Below are positions 21,678-34,371 of a stretch of DNA of 64,000 bases, one piece after another. Position numbers and translations under genes: made by a program. A model generated the notes under the pieces. It ran no database searches, had not been told where the DNA came from, and saw only the letters and a list, made by a program, of their open reading frames with translations. Position 1 is the stretch's first letter, and each line of letters starts with the position of its first letter. Source of the stretch: Gari tellinella (taxonomy: Eukaryota; Mollusca; Bivalvia; Cardiida; Psammobiidae); assembly GCA_922989275.2 (NCBI GenBank), contig OV277871.1, positions 67,268,989-67,332,988 on the forward strand, given 5' to 3'.

Positions 21678-22867
21678 AGAAATAGAAATACATTGTTAAC
21701 ATTCTAGAGGCTACAAATATCATTAGATCTTCATTAAACTTAATCAAGACTTGTTGATATCTACATGTAGGTCAAGTACAAATGTGGGTCATGTCCAGTC
21801 AAAAACTAGGACAAACTTTGTTAACACTTATTCGGCTACAAATCTCATTAGATCATGATGAAACTTTGTCAAAATGTTTGACTTGTTGATGTCTAGGTCA
21901 GGTAGGAATGTGGGTAATGTCATGTCAAAATCTAGGCCACTATAGGTCAAGTTTTACATGGTGTACCAGGTGAGCGATATATGGCCATAATGGCCCTTGT
22001 TATGAATATTTTTCACATGTATACTATTATCTGAAATGTAATGTCTAAGATTTTGACTGAATCAAATGTTACTACAACAGGCAAGTGTTTTAGGAGAAAA
22101 CCCAAGGTGTCGTTTGCTGTACCCTGTTTGCCAACAACAAAAACTTAAACATTGGCTCTAAAATGAAAGTGTTACTACCTATAATTTTGATATTACTTCA
22201 CATGCAGATGCCCCTCGATGAGTTCTATTCATCACACCCTTTTTTGGGTCACTAGGTCAAAGGTCAAGGCCACTATGACCTCGAATTAAAACTTTAAAAT
22301 GGGCTCTGAAATGAAAGTGCTTCAAACTTAATATGTAGATGCTCCTTCGACATATTCTTTTAAATCGAAACCACTTCTGGGGCACAAGGTCAAGGTCACT
22401 GTGACCTCGAAAAGAAAACTTTAATATTGTCTCTGAAATGGCAGTGCTTTCACCTACCACCTTTAAGCTTCATTTGTCGATGCATCTTGATCCACCTTTT
22501 GGGTCACAGGTCAATGTCACTGTGACCTCTTATAGAAAACTTTAACATTGGCTTTTAAATGAAAGTGCTTCTACATTCAAACTTCATATGTAGATGCTCC
22601 TTGAGGTGTTCTTTAAGTCGCACCCACTTTTGGATCATTAGGTCAAAGGTTAAGGTCACTGCTGATCTCTTTAAAGAAAACTTTTAATATTTGCATTGAA
22701 ACGAATGCATCTCCAACTATAACCTTCAAACTTCATAGGTATAAACACCAAGATGAGTTTTACACGCCACACTTTCTTCTTGGTCACTAGGTCAGAGGTC
22801 AATATCACTCCAACAACTTATTTGGCTGTAAAAATGAAACCTGATTTACCTACAATCTACTTATGTA

Positions 22868-23073
22868 CAGTAGAACCTCTCTATTACGACCACTAACAGA
22901 AGGCTAATTGTAGGTATTTAAAAGACAGATGGCAGCTTAAAGCAATGTAAAAGAGAAACAGAAAGCTACTGTAGGAGCTTTCTGTTTCACTTTCACATTG
23001 CTTTAAGCTGTCAACTGTCTTCAGCGACTAATATTTGACACAATTTAGTGGTCGTAATAGAGAGGTTCTACTG
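22868..23073. mobile_element. 206-bp Tigger/pogo-like MITE
   Basis: Ends CAGTAGAACCTCTCTATTAC / GTAATAGAGAGGTTCTACTG are perfect inverses, with TA on both sides. CAGTAGAACCTC is a typical pogo/Tigger terminus. The duplicate block has the empty site (near 50550). The interior is a second palindrome (CAGCTTAAAGCAATGTAAAA ... CACATTGCTTTAAGCTGTC). Confidence 0.88.
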
Positions 23074-23466
23074 TACATGTCGAGCATAATAGTGAAAGAG
23101 TAACCAAGTGAATTTAGATATCTGAAATACATGTACGGGTACAGTAACCTTGACTTAGGTGAGCTAGAGTTATCAAGATTTGATTGTGGTTTCAACCCTT
23201 TCGCTGCCATAATGATGTAAAAATCCATCTTACACAGATGTTGACAAAATATCGTCTGCTTAAATTTGTCGTGTTTATTTTTATTCATAAAATTTGAATT
23301 CTGATCGCTTTTAATTTAAAGCACATTCATCATAATGAACCATATTCACAGTGAGTAGTACCAAACAACCCATCCGGCTCATGGCCTATTATGTGCGTTA
23401 AACAAAGGGGATCATAGTGAACCTGTCAGCGAAAGAGTTGAAAGCACTCTTGTGTATTTTTGGAAT

Positions 23467-24363
23467 TTTTAGCTCACGTGGCACGAAGTGCCAAGGTGAG
23501 CTTTTAGGATCGCTGGATGTCCGTCGTCCGTCCACAACTGTTCGTTAACACTCTAGCGCCTATAAATTTAATCTGATTTTCATGAAACTTTATTACAATG
23601 TTTGTCTTGATGAAATCTAGGTCAAGTTCGATTGTGGGTTATGTCCGGTCAAAAACTAGGTCACAGGGTCAAATCATAGAAAAATCTTGTTAACACTCTA
23701 GAGGCTACACATCTCATTGGATGTTAATGAGACTTGGTCAAAATGTTTGCTTCATGAATATCTAGGCCAAGTTTGAATGTTGGTCATGTCCAGTCAAAAA
23801 CTAGGTCACTAGGTCAAATCATGGAAAAACCTTTTTAACACTCTAGAGGCTTCAAATCTCATTGGATGTTAATGGGACTTGGTCAAAATGTTTGCTTCAT
23901 TAATATCTAGACCAAGTTTGAATGTTGGTCATGTCCAGTCAAAAACTAGGTCACTAGGTCAAATCATGGAAAAACCTTGTTAACCCTCTAGAGGCTACAA
24001 ATCTCATTGGATCTTAATTCAACTTGGTCAGCATGTGTGCCTAATTGATATCTAAGTCAAGTTTTATGTTGGGTAAAAAACTACGTCACACGGTCAAATC
24101 AAAGAAAAACAGTGTTAACCCTCTAGAGGCTACACATCGTATATTAGGTCTGAATGAAATATTGGCAGAATATTTGCCTACATCAAATCTAAGGTAAAAT
24201 CAAATATGGATTGTGTCTGGTCAAAAACTAGGTAACTAGGTCAATTCATAGAAAAATCTTGTTAACACTCTGAAGGTTGATATAGTCATAATCTAGGTCA
24301 CTATAGGCTAAGTTTTACACGGTGTACCAGGTGAGTGACTTAGGGCCATAGTGGCCCTTGTTT
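23467..24363 (+). mobile_element. GCTCACC/AGGTGAGC repeat, copy 5
   Basis: Head TTTTAGCTCACGTGGCACGA...GCCAAGGTGAGCTTTTAGG; five tandem paragraphs of about 120-130 bp with GGTCAAAAACTAGGTCACTA; tail GTGTACCAGGTGAGTGACTT and the GGGCCATAGTGGCCC hairpin. Noncoding. Confidence 0.72.
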
Positions 24364-24590
24364 TTATGTCCAATCACAGTTGATTTTTCTGGAAATACAT
24401 GTACTTTAACTATGTCGAGAGTAATGAAGAGTAAGCATTATTTATCTAAAGTATCCTGAAGCCAAGTGTCAAACAGTTTAGATCTAGATTCGACCTCGCA
24501 TTTAGTGGCATCTAATCTGAATTCGAACTGTTGAAAGTTAATAATCATAGTGGGTTGGCAGACAAAATGTTTAGAAAATTGGTAACTTAA

Positions 24591-24712
24591 CCCTTTCACT
24601 GCCAATTCTTTTCTTGAGAATTTTACTCCTTCACCATTTCTTTGTCGTCCTCTGCTTCAATTTTGTAATTTGCAAGATCGTTTTAAAGTAAGATTCAATA
24701 TAGTATGACTAA
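24591..24712 (+). mobile_element. TTAA-flanked MITE, left end only
   Basis: TTAA (24587-24590) then CCCTTTCACTGCCAATTC, matching the left part of the complete copy at 51192-51434. The remainder has been deleted in this block. Confidence 0.55.
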
Positions 24713-25854
24713 AACTGTCTGACCTGGAAATAACAGTTTTAGTGTAAATGCGTTTATTGAGAAAGAATAACTACAACTGTGGCAAACAGTATTTATCCAG
24801 ATTTCAATTAGTTACCTGGTGTGTCATGTTGTTACCAACTTGATGTTATTTCTGTATGTTTGGATTTTCTATTTTGTAGAAGAAACTTGCAGAGGGTGCT
24901 TAAGCTTATCAGTCTGAATTGTCGTCTACTTCAAATATAAAGTCTTTAAAATCTTATAATACGTTTAAATGCCAAATGATTGTCAAGGTGTGCCAAACAA
25001 TTTGGATGCAGATCAGACGACATATTACCTGCAGTCTGATCTAGACCCAAACTGTTTGCAAATGTTTTCTTCGTCGTGCTTAGAACTCACGCGTTTGATG
25101 GCAAGAGTTCAATGCATTCGCTGTTTTTGCTGTGAGGGTTATGTACCAGTACATTGTAAAACCTCCCACATGGAAAATAAAGGATATTAAATCTAAAATC
25201 AGTATACTATATAGGTCATGCACTGCTCTTTGATAAAGGTGTTGCTTTTTTCGAGATTTGTCGATGTTGTTATTCAAGTATATTGAAATTTTTTGCCCTG
25301 ATCTTAAATCGGGTGATTTACACGTGAATGGTTTATTATGCATGGAAACATTCTGCCAATGGTATATGTAACCAATCTATAACACATTTACTATCAAAAT
25401 ATCGTCTGCCTATACATATCATCTGCTTTTATTTCTAAAATTAGAATTTAAGGCATTTAGACTTAAACCACTTACTGCCTTATCAGGTATATATAGTTAT
25501 TTACAAACAGTTTGGTTCCTGTGTCACGCGGCGTCTGATCAGGATCTAAACTTTTTGACAAACATTTAAATGTTTCTTAAGTCAATATACTTAAAATTTG
25601 AATTTGAGAAATTAAACCAGACAACAATTATTTAAAATTGATGACGTCATGGTACTTAAGAGGTTAAAAAAAAACATTGGCAGGGAAAGAGTTGACGTCT
25701 TAGGAGGGTCTTGTAACGACCTGGTTTGATGGAACTTATGATGGTTGATATTCTCGCTTTTTCCTCGAATTTCCTTGTTATTATGTTGTTGCGATGGTAA
25801 TTTGTAACAGGCGTTTTCCAAAGTTATCCCTTTGCACAAGAACACACAGATAAT

Positions 25855-26096
25855 ACAATGGAGAAGACGTTATTCTTTCCCAATAAATGCAGTTATGTTA
25901 AAATTATTATTTTTGTTGTACATATGTAAACATTTCGGAGCCAGATTATACATCGTGTAACCTGACCAGGATCCAAACTGTTAGTGGTTTAAATAAAAAG
26001 CCAGCATTGACAAAAGTTTGCATGTTCTACAGTTCAATGCGTTTGCATTTCGCTCATGTTTAATCAGAAAATAATATTGTCTCCACTGTACTCGCC
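25855..26096. mobile_element. CAATGGAGAAGACG-type MITE
   Basis: Left end ACAATGGAGAAGACGTTATT and right end TTGTCTCCACTGTA are imperfect inverses. Related to the cleaner element at 26551-26772. Confidence 0.5.
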
Positions 26097-26254
26097 CTTT
26101 CCACAACCAACTACACTCTGGCGGTGTGAAAGCCTAATAGTTTCATAAAGCAGATTAAAAGTAACGCAGAAAGCTTTCTGCTTTGCTTTTGTCCCGCTTT
26201 AAATCAAATTTAGGGCATTTAACTCGTGAAACAAACGTTTTGATTCATAGTTAA

Positions 26255-26498
26255 CCCTTTACCTGATAGCCAATTTCTAGTATTGAAGATAGGTGACCAC
26301 TTAAAGCAGGCTGAAAGTAAAGCAGAATGCGCCTTAAGGCGCATTCTGCTTAACTTTCAGCCTGCTTTAAGCTATCATGTGCTAGAATATAGAAAATATT
26401 CCCTATAATATATATTCATGACTGATTAAATTGGAACTATTTTCTTCAGCGGAGGAATAAATCATATTCTCTAAAAGGCGCTTCTATTGGGGAAAGGG
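26255..26498. mobile_element. 244-bp piggyBac-type MITE (TTAA duplication)
   Basis: TTAA at 26251-26254 and 26499-26502 flanks CCCTTT...AAAGGG ends. The duplicate block has a single TTAA at this spot (about 53508). Inside is a near-perfect hairpin at 26298-26375 (CTTAAAGCAGGCTGAAAGTA ... TTTCAGCCTGCTTTAAG) with AAGGCGCATTCTGC arms. The TTAA duplication and CCY terminus are typical of piggyBac. Confidence 0.85.
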
Positions 26499-26550
26499 TT
26501 AAAGCAGGCTCTCATTGACGAGTCATTGTGCTGGCATGTGGTAATGCATA

Positions 26551-26772
26551 CATTGGAGAAGACGTTTACGCATAACCTATCGTTTTCCCTACAAACAGCT
26601 TTGAGCAAGATCAGATGCTGCGTTACCTGGCGTCTGGTCTGGCTCCAAACTGTTTGTCACTAGTTAAGATAAATAGCGAGAAATATCAGAAAGTTGTAAT
26701 TTTCTCCATGTATTGCATTGTGTTAGTGTTTCATGCCCGTATAAACGAGAAAGATCAACGTCTTCTCCAATG
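26551..26772. mobile_element. CATTGGAGAAGACG MITE (TA duplication)
   Basis: Ends CATTGGAGAAGACGTT and AACGTCTTCTCCAATG are perfect inverses flanked by TA. The core is a GATCAGATGCTGCGTTACCT...CTGGTCTGG imperfect palindrome. Orthologous copy at 53558-53810. Confidence 0.8.
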
Positions 26773-27770
26773 TAAACTATGTTGAATCTTTGCTTCTTTT
26801 GAATAAAGTAGCAATATGAGTGGTGTTTGTATCTAGCAGTGTGTCGATATAATGTCTGTATTCACTATTCTGTTGCTATTAGCGTATCGGAATAAATGTT
26901 TTCTAAAAAACAATTTGACGATATATGTTTGTTTTATATTCATACATGTATAGGCCGATTTTATTCACCTGGCAGGGCGGAGCTAACCTTTAGCAAAGAT
27001 AAACTAATTCGCTTTTGATTTTAGGGATGATAGGTATACATGTAGTTCCGTATTACCGGTATATCGTTATTGTCCGATACTTTCAACATGGAGAAACACA
27101 AGTTATGCGTGCATCCATTTCCATGTGAGAATGGTATATATACAATGCTCCCTCTCTACAACAACACCCAATGGGAGACAAAATATTTTGTGTATTATTC
27201 GGAGGGAGTTTTTATAGGGAGAGAAAAATAAGACTGGGCTTACAATTGCAAACAGCTTGAAACCAGTTTAAGGATCCCTATGATCAGGGTCTACAATGTT
27301 TGCACATGACAAGTGTACTCCTTACAGCTACACTGTATGCAAATGACGCATACATGCGTGACTAGGGTACACGGAGTTAACCCCTTCAATGCCAAATGCC
27401 ATGATATGTCCAGCTACTAAGTACTTACTGGTTACACCTCAAAGATTTTTGTTGATCCATAACAAAGAAGCTGTTAGCAAACACACTATATGTTTTCACA
27501 ATCTGTGCTCTCTAAACAATACTTGTATTTGAGTTTCGGGTATAGGTCCAGATCAGCTCACGCGGTTTGGCCAGACCGGGTGGTTGCGCGTTGGCTGATC
27601 TGGACTTACGCTGGCCGTAATTTCATGACCATTTACAACAGTTATTTAATGCGCACTTATCCATGGTAAATACAATAAGTTAATATTAAATGTGTCTTTG
27701 AAAGCAGTATAGCCTCGAAAAGATAATAATAATGTTATCAACCTCATTAAGATAATCATAAACTTACCCT

Positions 27771-27793
27771 GTGTGTGTGTGTGTGTGTGTGTG
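27771..27793. repeat. GT microsatellite
   Basis: (GT)n run; the duplicate is at about 54971-54993. A further GT run is at 28091-28111, where the segmental duplication ends. Confidence 0.9.
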
Positions 27794-28115
27794 ATACCCC
27801 TGTTTGTAACAGAGTTTTTTCCCATTACCTACCTCATTTTGTAGGTGATGTGTGTGGGTGTTTGTTTTACCTCTGTTTGGAACAGAGTTTTTGCCCATTA
27901 CCTACCTCATTTTGTAGGTCTGGTGTTGATCCGTAATTCGTTATAAATTCAATATTTTCTTCACATCATTTGAAACTGTGACTGTCCTGAAAACCTTTTG
28001 TCATATTTGCCTTAAGCTATTTGGCTTATAAAGCGTACACCTCGGTATGGGGGTGTGAAACGTGTACCTCTGTTGGATAGTAAAACCAGTATGTGTGTGT
28101 GTGTGTGTGTGCGTT

Positions 28116-28925
28116 GGTGACACTATCCAAGCGGGGTACGTCATAGGAGTACACAGCCACGAATCGAGGTATCTCAAACAACCGAGGTAGCTTTTACTAA
28201 TGCCTCGGTAGGTATACCTCGCATTTAGCGTGCACAGTTCAAGACACGCACGCACAAGAAATATCTCGAGTACCTCGGTTTTCTGTGCTATGACCTATGT
28301 GTGTGTCGATGTGTGTATGCACACAGTCGATAACGATATTTGGTAATGGGAGATAATCCAGACCAGAAAATATGCGCGCGCATCAGAGAGCACACGCTTC
28401 CGGTCGAATGGCGGGTAGAGCCGAGCTTCAGCCAGGACACATTTTGCAGCAATGTAAGTACCACTCTGCTTTTACAATAATGGCGGCTATCGGCTACCGG
28501 TATGTAAAAGTAAAATCTTTCACGAATTGGGAACAATGATTATGTACATTGTATATCATATGCAGATGCTCATATATTAGATTTTTGTGGTAGAAACATT
28601 GACTCGCACACATTTCGAGTCAATGTCTTCTCCCCGCTTGCTTTGTTAAAGTTGTGCCAATTTGTTCGGAACATGGAAATTGAAGCAATTGTTGTAAATA
28701 TAATAATGTCGTAATTAAAACAAAGGTATTTCAACATTTTTGTTCTGTTTATAATTAGCTGGGGCGAATTGTATGGAATTGCCGTTGGCTAGTATATAAC
28801 CAACCATCATTTGAGCAAAGGTAGTGACTCAGACTAGGGGTACGTGACAACAACCTCGGTTTTTTTAGGTACCTCGATTCGTTGCTGTGTACTCATATGA
28901 CGTACACCGCTTCGATAGTGTCACC
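28116..28925. mobile_element. 0.8-kb TIR element with ~56-bp inverted ends
   Basis: Left GGTGACACTATCCAAGCGGG then TACGTCATAGGAGTACACAG; right CTGTGTACTCATATGACGTA then CACCGCTTCGATAGTGTCACC. The flanks GCGTT / ACGTT may be a 5-bp duplication. The interior has no coding evidence. It begins exactly at the end of the segmental duplication. Confidence 0.75.
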
Positions 28926-28944
28926 ACGTTGGTCAAAGCGTATT

Positions 28945-29200
28945 TCTGTTTCTACTTATTACTTCTACCCCATCAATTCTGATGATAATGAGAAGGGGCA
29001 CTTTTTACGTGCACCATTGGGACTGTACCCGGTCCTGACACCGACGAACCAGTCGTAATACTAACCTGAAATCCTGAGCGCCAAGGAGGGAAGCCATTAC
29101 TACCAATTTTCAAGTCTTTGGTTTGACCCGGACGGGGATTGAACCCGCAACCTCCCGCACTGCAAGCGGACGCTCTACCACTGAGCTATACAGACGGCCC
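28945..29200 (-). mobile_element. tRNA-derived SINE
   Basis: On the minus strand the head starts near 29200: box A TAGCTCAGTGGTAGAG, anticodon-like loop TTGCAGT (GCA), box B GGTTCAATCCC. A body follows (GACTTGAAAATTGGTAGTAA, TTCAGGTTAGTATTACGACT, GTGCACGTAAAAAGTGCCCC). The acceptor stem does not pair, so this is a SINE head and not a working tRNA-Cys gene. Confidence 0.75.
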
Positions 29201-29382
29201 ATGGTCCATATATGGGCGAAATTTCAATATGTTATTAGTTGATAATTGATTGTTTTTCACACATTATATACCTGTAAATATCATTATTAGTGTATTTTAA
29301 ATACGCCTTGATAGTTTTCACCCAGGCACAACATTATCTTTGCAGATTTAGAAATTAGGAACAAATTTGCCTTTTATATGGT

Positions 29383-29525
29383 TATTAGTTCTCAAAGTTT
29401 CAAAATATTAATATTAGTGTCAACAATTATGTAATTGTGCACCGGTGACCCATGCACCACATCATCTTTGAAGATTCAGTTCTCAAAGTTTCGAAATATT
29501 AATATTAGTGTCAACAATTGTGTGG
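29383..29525 (+). repeat. Direct repeat pair
   Basis: TCTCAAAGTTTCAAAATATT and TCTCAAAGTTTCGAAATATT, each followed by AATATTAGTGTCAACAATT, start about 90 bp apart. The surrounding 29200-30490 has several GGCTTCTGATCAGGATCC palindrome fragments and a 39-bp hairpin at 30077-30115; no gene seen. Confidence 0.6.
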
Positions 29526-30490
29526 ATTCTGATCATTCACCGCCATACACGGCTTCTGATCAGGCTTGAAAATACATTTTGCACCCATGCAAAGATAGTC
29601 TCTATTTACGCGGCTTCTGATCAGGATCCAATCTGTTTAAAAAGTAATCTAAATATATATATATATACATATTCATAATGCAGTAAAGCAAATATCGTCT
29701 GTTAAAAACAAAGTGTCAATCATTGTGGATCCAAAGCAGACGCCGCTGTTCACGGTTTCTGATTAGGATCTTAAACGCTTGAAAGTAAATATTTCATCCG
29801 TGAAAAGGTAGTGGTTACACGGCTTTTAATCAGGATCCAAACTACTCGAAAATGAAAGTTGTCTAACTAATAAAATAAATGTCAAACATTGTAATCCTGA
29901 TAAGACGCCGCTTTACACGGCTTCTGGTAAGGACCCACAATGATTGAAAAGAAATCTTGCATCCGTCGTCTGCTTCTATTTGTTACTAATAACCAGTTTG
30001 GGATTTACAATGAGTATAGGTGAAAAATAAATGTATTACAGGGAAATCCCTAAGGTATGTAGATCTTATGTAAAATCACGGAGGACTAACACCGGTGTTG
30101 TGTTAGTCTTCCGTGGTAAAATATTGGGCAGTATGCATATATGATCAGCATCCAAACTAGTTCTACCTGCTTAATAACATAGTTGTACAGTTAGATCGTG
30201 TTTTTACAGTGTTTATAGTTGTGAAATACAAGTTTTACGGGCAAATGTTTAAAGGAAAGTAGATGAAATATAAACTATCGGCGAGTATGCATATCGAATC
30301 TACTTAATGATATATGTATACATGTGAATCGTGTTTTACAGGTGTGAAAACAGATAAATTGCCACCAATAATCACTTATAACGTATTGAATTTTCCCCAT
30401 ATAATTGTATCCTATTTGTGGTACGCTTCGACCAAAAATAGTACACTTATGCAATGGTACACTTTAACCATGGTACGCTTTGATCATAAC

Positions 30491-33400
30491 CCTACGTGAC
30501 CATACCTCCAATAGTTGAAATTAGCGGTACGGTCACGTACCACTCTAGCGAGTCCTTTGAGAGTAGGCTAGGGGTACGTGAGTTGGATTAGGTATCGATC
30601 TATAACTAATAAATCTATACATTTGTATCGATTCGATATCGAAAAAAATCTATTCTCAAATTAGAGGAACATGATCATATTTTATGTCTTATATCCAAAA
30701 AGACATATATATATATAGAGAGAGAGAAAAAGAGAGAGAGAGAAGAGAGAGAGAGGGAGGGAGAGAAAGTGTGTGAGAGAGAGAAAAAATAAATAAATAG
30801 AGAGAAAGAAAGAAAGAAGAAAGAGAGGATCCGAGAGATACATAGACAAACATACACAGTCAGAGAGACACAGATAGAAAATGAGACACAGAGAGACACA
30901 CACAAAAAGAGACAGAGAGAGACAGAAAGATGGAGGGTGAGAGATAGAGATGGAGCGAAATAGAGGAGTTAAATAAAGAGAGAGAGAGAGAGAAAAAAAA
31001 GTAATAGACATACAGGGACAAAGAGAAAGAGATGGAAACAGAGCGACACACAAGTAGACAGAAAAACAGACAGAGAGAGGGAGAGAAAGCAGACAGCGAA
31101 AAGGCGGGATATAGAGATAAAGAGAGAGAGGGATAGAAAGGGAGACGAAATGACAGACCGGACAGATAGGCAGACCCATAGACATGTGCAATCAGATGCA
31201 GACATACAGACTGAGACACATAGAGAACGAGAGAGAAAGAGAGATATACATACAGACAACGGCAGATAAAGACAGACGCATGCACATTGCACGCACATTG
31301 AACACACATACGTGCACATATTTTTTTTTATTGTTTTAGTACTCAGAGAAGGATTATGTATCATTTGAAAGGCTGATATCAAGTTTTGTCAGTCGTTTCA
31401 AGCGACTTTTTTGGCTGTGGATTATAGCGTGTAGCCGTGTCACCTAATCCGATATATTACTCTTTAAACTAAAATCTTTTTAAAAAATAAATACATACAA
31501 AATGAAGATAGGGGTTTGTACCAACATTCTATTAAATAACATTTACATGTGCTATATAATTAATAGGAGTAAAATGATGATGAACTTACACGTTTTACTC
31601 TAATGGGTAGACTGTATGCCACACGTTATCAACTTGTAAATCAAAAGATAGGTGCACATACCTTGATTACGTCACGATGGTATTCTGCAAAAAAGCGAGC
31701 TACACGTATACGTACCAGTACAAGTAAGAAATCGAAACCTCTCTAATATCTCATTTCTACCTTCTTTTCTGGCTATTTAACGCAGACAAGCAAAGAAACT
31801 TCATCAATTTTTTTTCTCCAATCAACATTTTTTTACGGCAGCGAAAACTATGCCTATGAATAAAGAACGTTCACACATTTTTACAAGCATGTATAATGTT
31901 ATCCAATATAGGTCGTTTGCAGTTCAAAACAACACGATAAATCGGAGATCATTTTAAAATTAGTGGACGTATTTAAATGAAATTTTGCATACATTTGTGA
32001 TACGCATATACCAACTCTGACAAGAAAACTCAGAATTTTGATAGACTGACTAAAATCGTTTCTTCTTTGTTTTATATAAATTTTGTGTCGCTGGTCATTT
32101 ACGTGGGGTGGTATTGGCTATTACCTCGATCACGTTTGTTTACATGGGAGAACATCACTAGGTAAAATTTCGTGATTTTTGCTCTTTCTGAAAGGTGAAT
32201 CCCGTGCTGATATTGGATCTAGTAGTTGGGATAAATGAATTGTGAAGCCCGATTACATTTTAAATCTGCTAAATTCATGAACACTTCGACAGGGAATAAA
32301 AAGAATTGCATTGTTTTTCAAACTGAAGCTCTAGCATTCCTACATAATCTGTATCAGTGTTTGAGTTGTATTGTATTACGTTTTTTGTTATGTGGCGTTT
32401 TTCGAGCTGCTCTGGAAACATTCTGTTGAAAACGTGACATTTGTAAGTTGGTGTAGAGAACGTCTGTATCTTAAAACCGTCACGTATATCGTCTGGTATG
32501 AACACGTCTTCTGATATTTACCACATTTAGATGTGTCCGTCCGTCCGTGTGTGCGTCCGTTCGTCCGTAACAAGGTTAAGTAGATTTTACCGTTTCGTCT
32601 AGCATCATAACCGCTTACCCAAATGATTGGATACTTATACAGTTGTTGCCTTGGGCCATTCCCTATCCACCAATACCACCAAACTTTGATTTTGACCTTA
32701 AGGGCATAAGCGTTTATTGAACGCGCAGTCTTGTTTTGCTCTAAGTTTAAAAAAAAAGTCTGTATGGGTGGCAAATAGTTTGTATCCTGATTGGCTCCAG
32801 CCTCCGATCAGGATCCAACATGTTGGAAATGACAGTACGGTTGTTTTATACTTGTAACGTACCCACGTGAGGGCCTCGTTCAGTCAGTTGTAAACTATTA
32901 TGGTATGCGACAGCTTAACGGTGAGGCGTTACAGAGTCGTGGAAAATAGGCTGTTGAATAACTTGAAATCTCCTTTCGGAAAACTGTCCTTTAGAAGTGT
33001 AAACGTTACATAGAAGTTATGAATAAAAATTTTTTATTACCGCATGAAGAAAAATGCTATTTTTTGTCAGAGTTGGTATAGGTATATCATAAATATATGT
33101 AAACTTCCGTTTGTCTGCGTTGTCTTGTTATACAAATATTTAAAAATTATCGTGGTGTTTTTAACTACAAACGACCTATACCAGTTTTGTTTAGAATAAC
33201 TGCACTGTTTAATAAAAATTAATTTGGATCCATTGTAAACGTGTTTTTAGTTGATTTTTGTAACAGCTAGGTCATTAACCAGTATATTTACATGTATCAA
33301 TACTTGGTGGGAGCCGAAGCTTCGCTACTTTCTATATTCTTACCACTTCATATTCAGCGCTAAGTTAGGAAGCTCAGTTATTTTTAACAAACTTATTAGA

Positions 33401-33781
33401 TTCTATATATTAGTTACCTTTGAATAAAATTTATAAGAAAAATGCCACTGATTTGAACGGATTTCAGATATCGGGCGTATCTGACGATAACACCATACCC
33501 TATATGATGAATACATCTATTCTCATTGCTGCTGTGAAAACAAGTTGGGTGGAGAATATTTGTCTAAGTTTCTTTGTTTTTCTCCATCAAATAACCATAA
33601 GATAGGTAGAAATGAGAGATTATTAATATTAGAATTAATAAAACGTATCTGCTGGCAAAATAGTGTGTTGCTACATAGTGTAAATGACTCACGTACCCCT
33701 AGTCAACCCTCACAGGACTCGCTAGCGGTACGTGACCGTACTGCTAATATCAAATATTAGAGGTACAGTCACGTACCCCCG
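30491..33781. mobile_element. 3.3-kb element with ~95-bp terminal inverted repeats
   Basis: The left end (30491-30590) contains GCGGTACGGTCACGTACC, GCGAGTCCT and CTAGGGGTACGTGAG. The right end (33686-33781) is its inverse: CTCACGTACCCCTAG, AGGACTCGC and GGTACGTGACCGTACTGC. No transposase recognised in between. It contains the polypurine tract and a nested ATGCCCC-repeat fragment (about 32515-32745). Confidence 0.75.
30711..31320 (+). repeat. Polypurine (AG-rich) tract, about 0.6 kb
   Basis: Mostly A and G with scattered GACA/CACA and very few T, e.g. AGAGAGAGAGAGAAGAGAGA. The overlapping minus-strand open frames (Ser/Leu-rich) are artefacts of composition. Confidence 0.9.
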
Positions 33782-34137
33782 GTCACTACCTTTAGTAAAA
33801 TACCTTGTATCATCAACTCTGGTAGTTTCGGACAGCCCGGTAGTTTGGGACACTTTACAAAGGAAACAAAATGGAACACATCCACTGGCTTCAGCGTGCC
33901 ATAATTCTGTCAAAACTTTGGGAAGAAAGGCATTTGACTTTTAAAGAAGAGAAAACTAAGATTATTGACTATTTTATAAAATTTCACTGATTGATCATCG
34001 ATTATCGTAATTATGGTATTCATATTGCAATACAAAATTACTTTTACATACCTAGTCACATTTGTCCGGAGAAAGTTACTTCCTGTTCCACAATTGTTTT
34101 TTCTCTGACCTTAGTTACGTCACAAGTCATTCCTTAA

Positions 34138-34371
34138 CCCTTTCAACCCTACAACCCTCTGTAGAGATTACTGATTACATATGCAAACAGTGTCGACCCT
34201 GACCAGAGGGCTCCTATAGGAGCCCTCCGATCAGGGTCTGCACTGTTTGATATTTTCATTGGTTTTTGTTGTCATACCAAAAATGCAACAGTACACTGGT
34301 TCAAATTACTTTTACTAGAATAGTCCAAAAGGATTATGAATACCCACAAGCGAAATTAAGGGTTGAATGGG
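34138..34371. mobile_element. TTAA-flanked piggyBac-type MITE
   Basis: TTAA (34134-34137) CCCTTTCAACCC ... GGGTTGAATGGG TTAA (34372-34375). Internal palindrome CCCTGACCAGAGGGCTCC / GGAGCCCTCCGATCAGGG at about 34197-34237. Confidence 0.75.

Larger units (their letters stand above)
20251..22001 (+). mobile_element. GCTCACC/AGGTGAGC repeat, copy 4, with nested insertions
   Basis: Head TTTAGCTCACCTGGCATGAA...GCCAAGTTGAGCTAT; tail GTGTACCAGGTGAGCGATAT and a GGCC...GGCC hairpin at 21984-22001. An ATGCCCCC repeat (20532-21160) and the hammerhead-bearing insert (~21232-21677) sit inside it. The body is repeated paragraphs of AACTAGGTCAAT.GGTCAAATC type. Confidence 0.7.
18021..28110 (+). repeat. Segmental duplication, left copy (partner 46069-55305)
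   Basis: Collinear similarity starts at GCCGGATCATATCCTCAA (about 18010-18025) and 46073, and ends in the GT microsatellites at about 28110 and 55305. It includes the terminal exon, GCTCACC repeats and several palindromic MITEs. Four insertions are present only in this copy (18178-19381, ~21232-21677, 22868-23073, 26255-26498), and the partner shows their empty sites. Confidence 0.88.

Noticed and set aside
24969..25190. 73-codon open frame with Cys-rich end (and its copy at 52012)
   Set aside because: Overlaps a palindromic MITE core; the duplicate differs by substitutions without codon preference, and there are no splice signals.
29113..29200. Functional tRNA-Cys (GCA) gene, minus strand
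   Set aside because: Boxes A and B are good but the acceptor stem does not pair and a SINE body follows.
30675..31382. Ser/Leu-rich minus-strand proteins of up to 169 codons
   Set aside because: Translation of an AG-rich low-complexity tract; three overlapping frames are all open.
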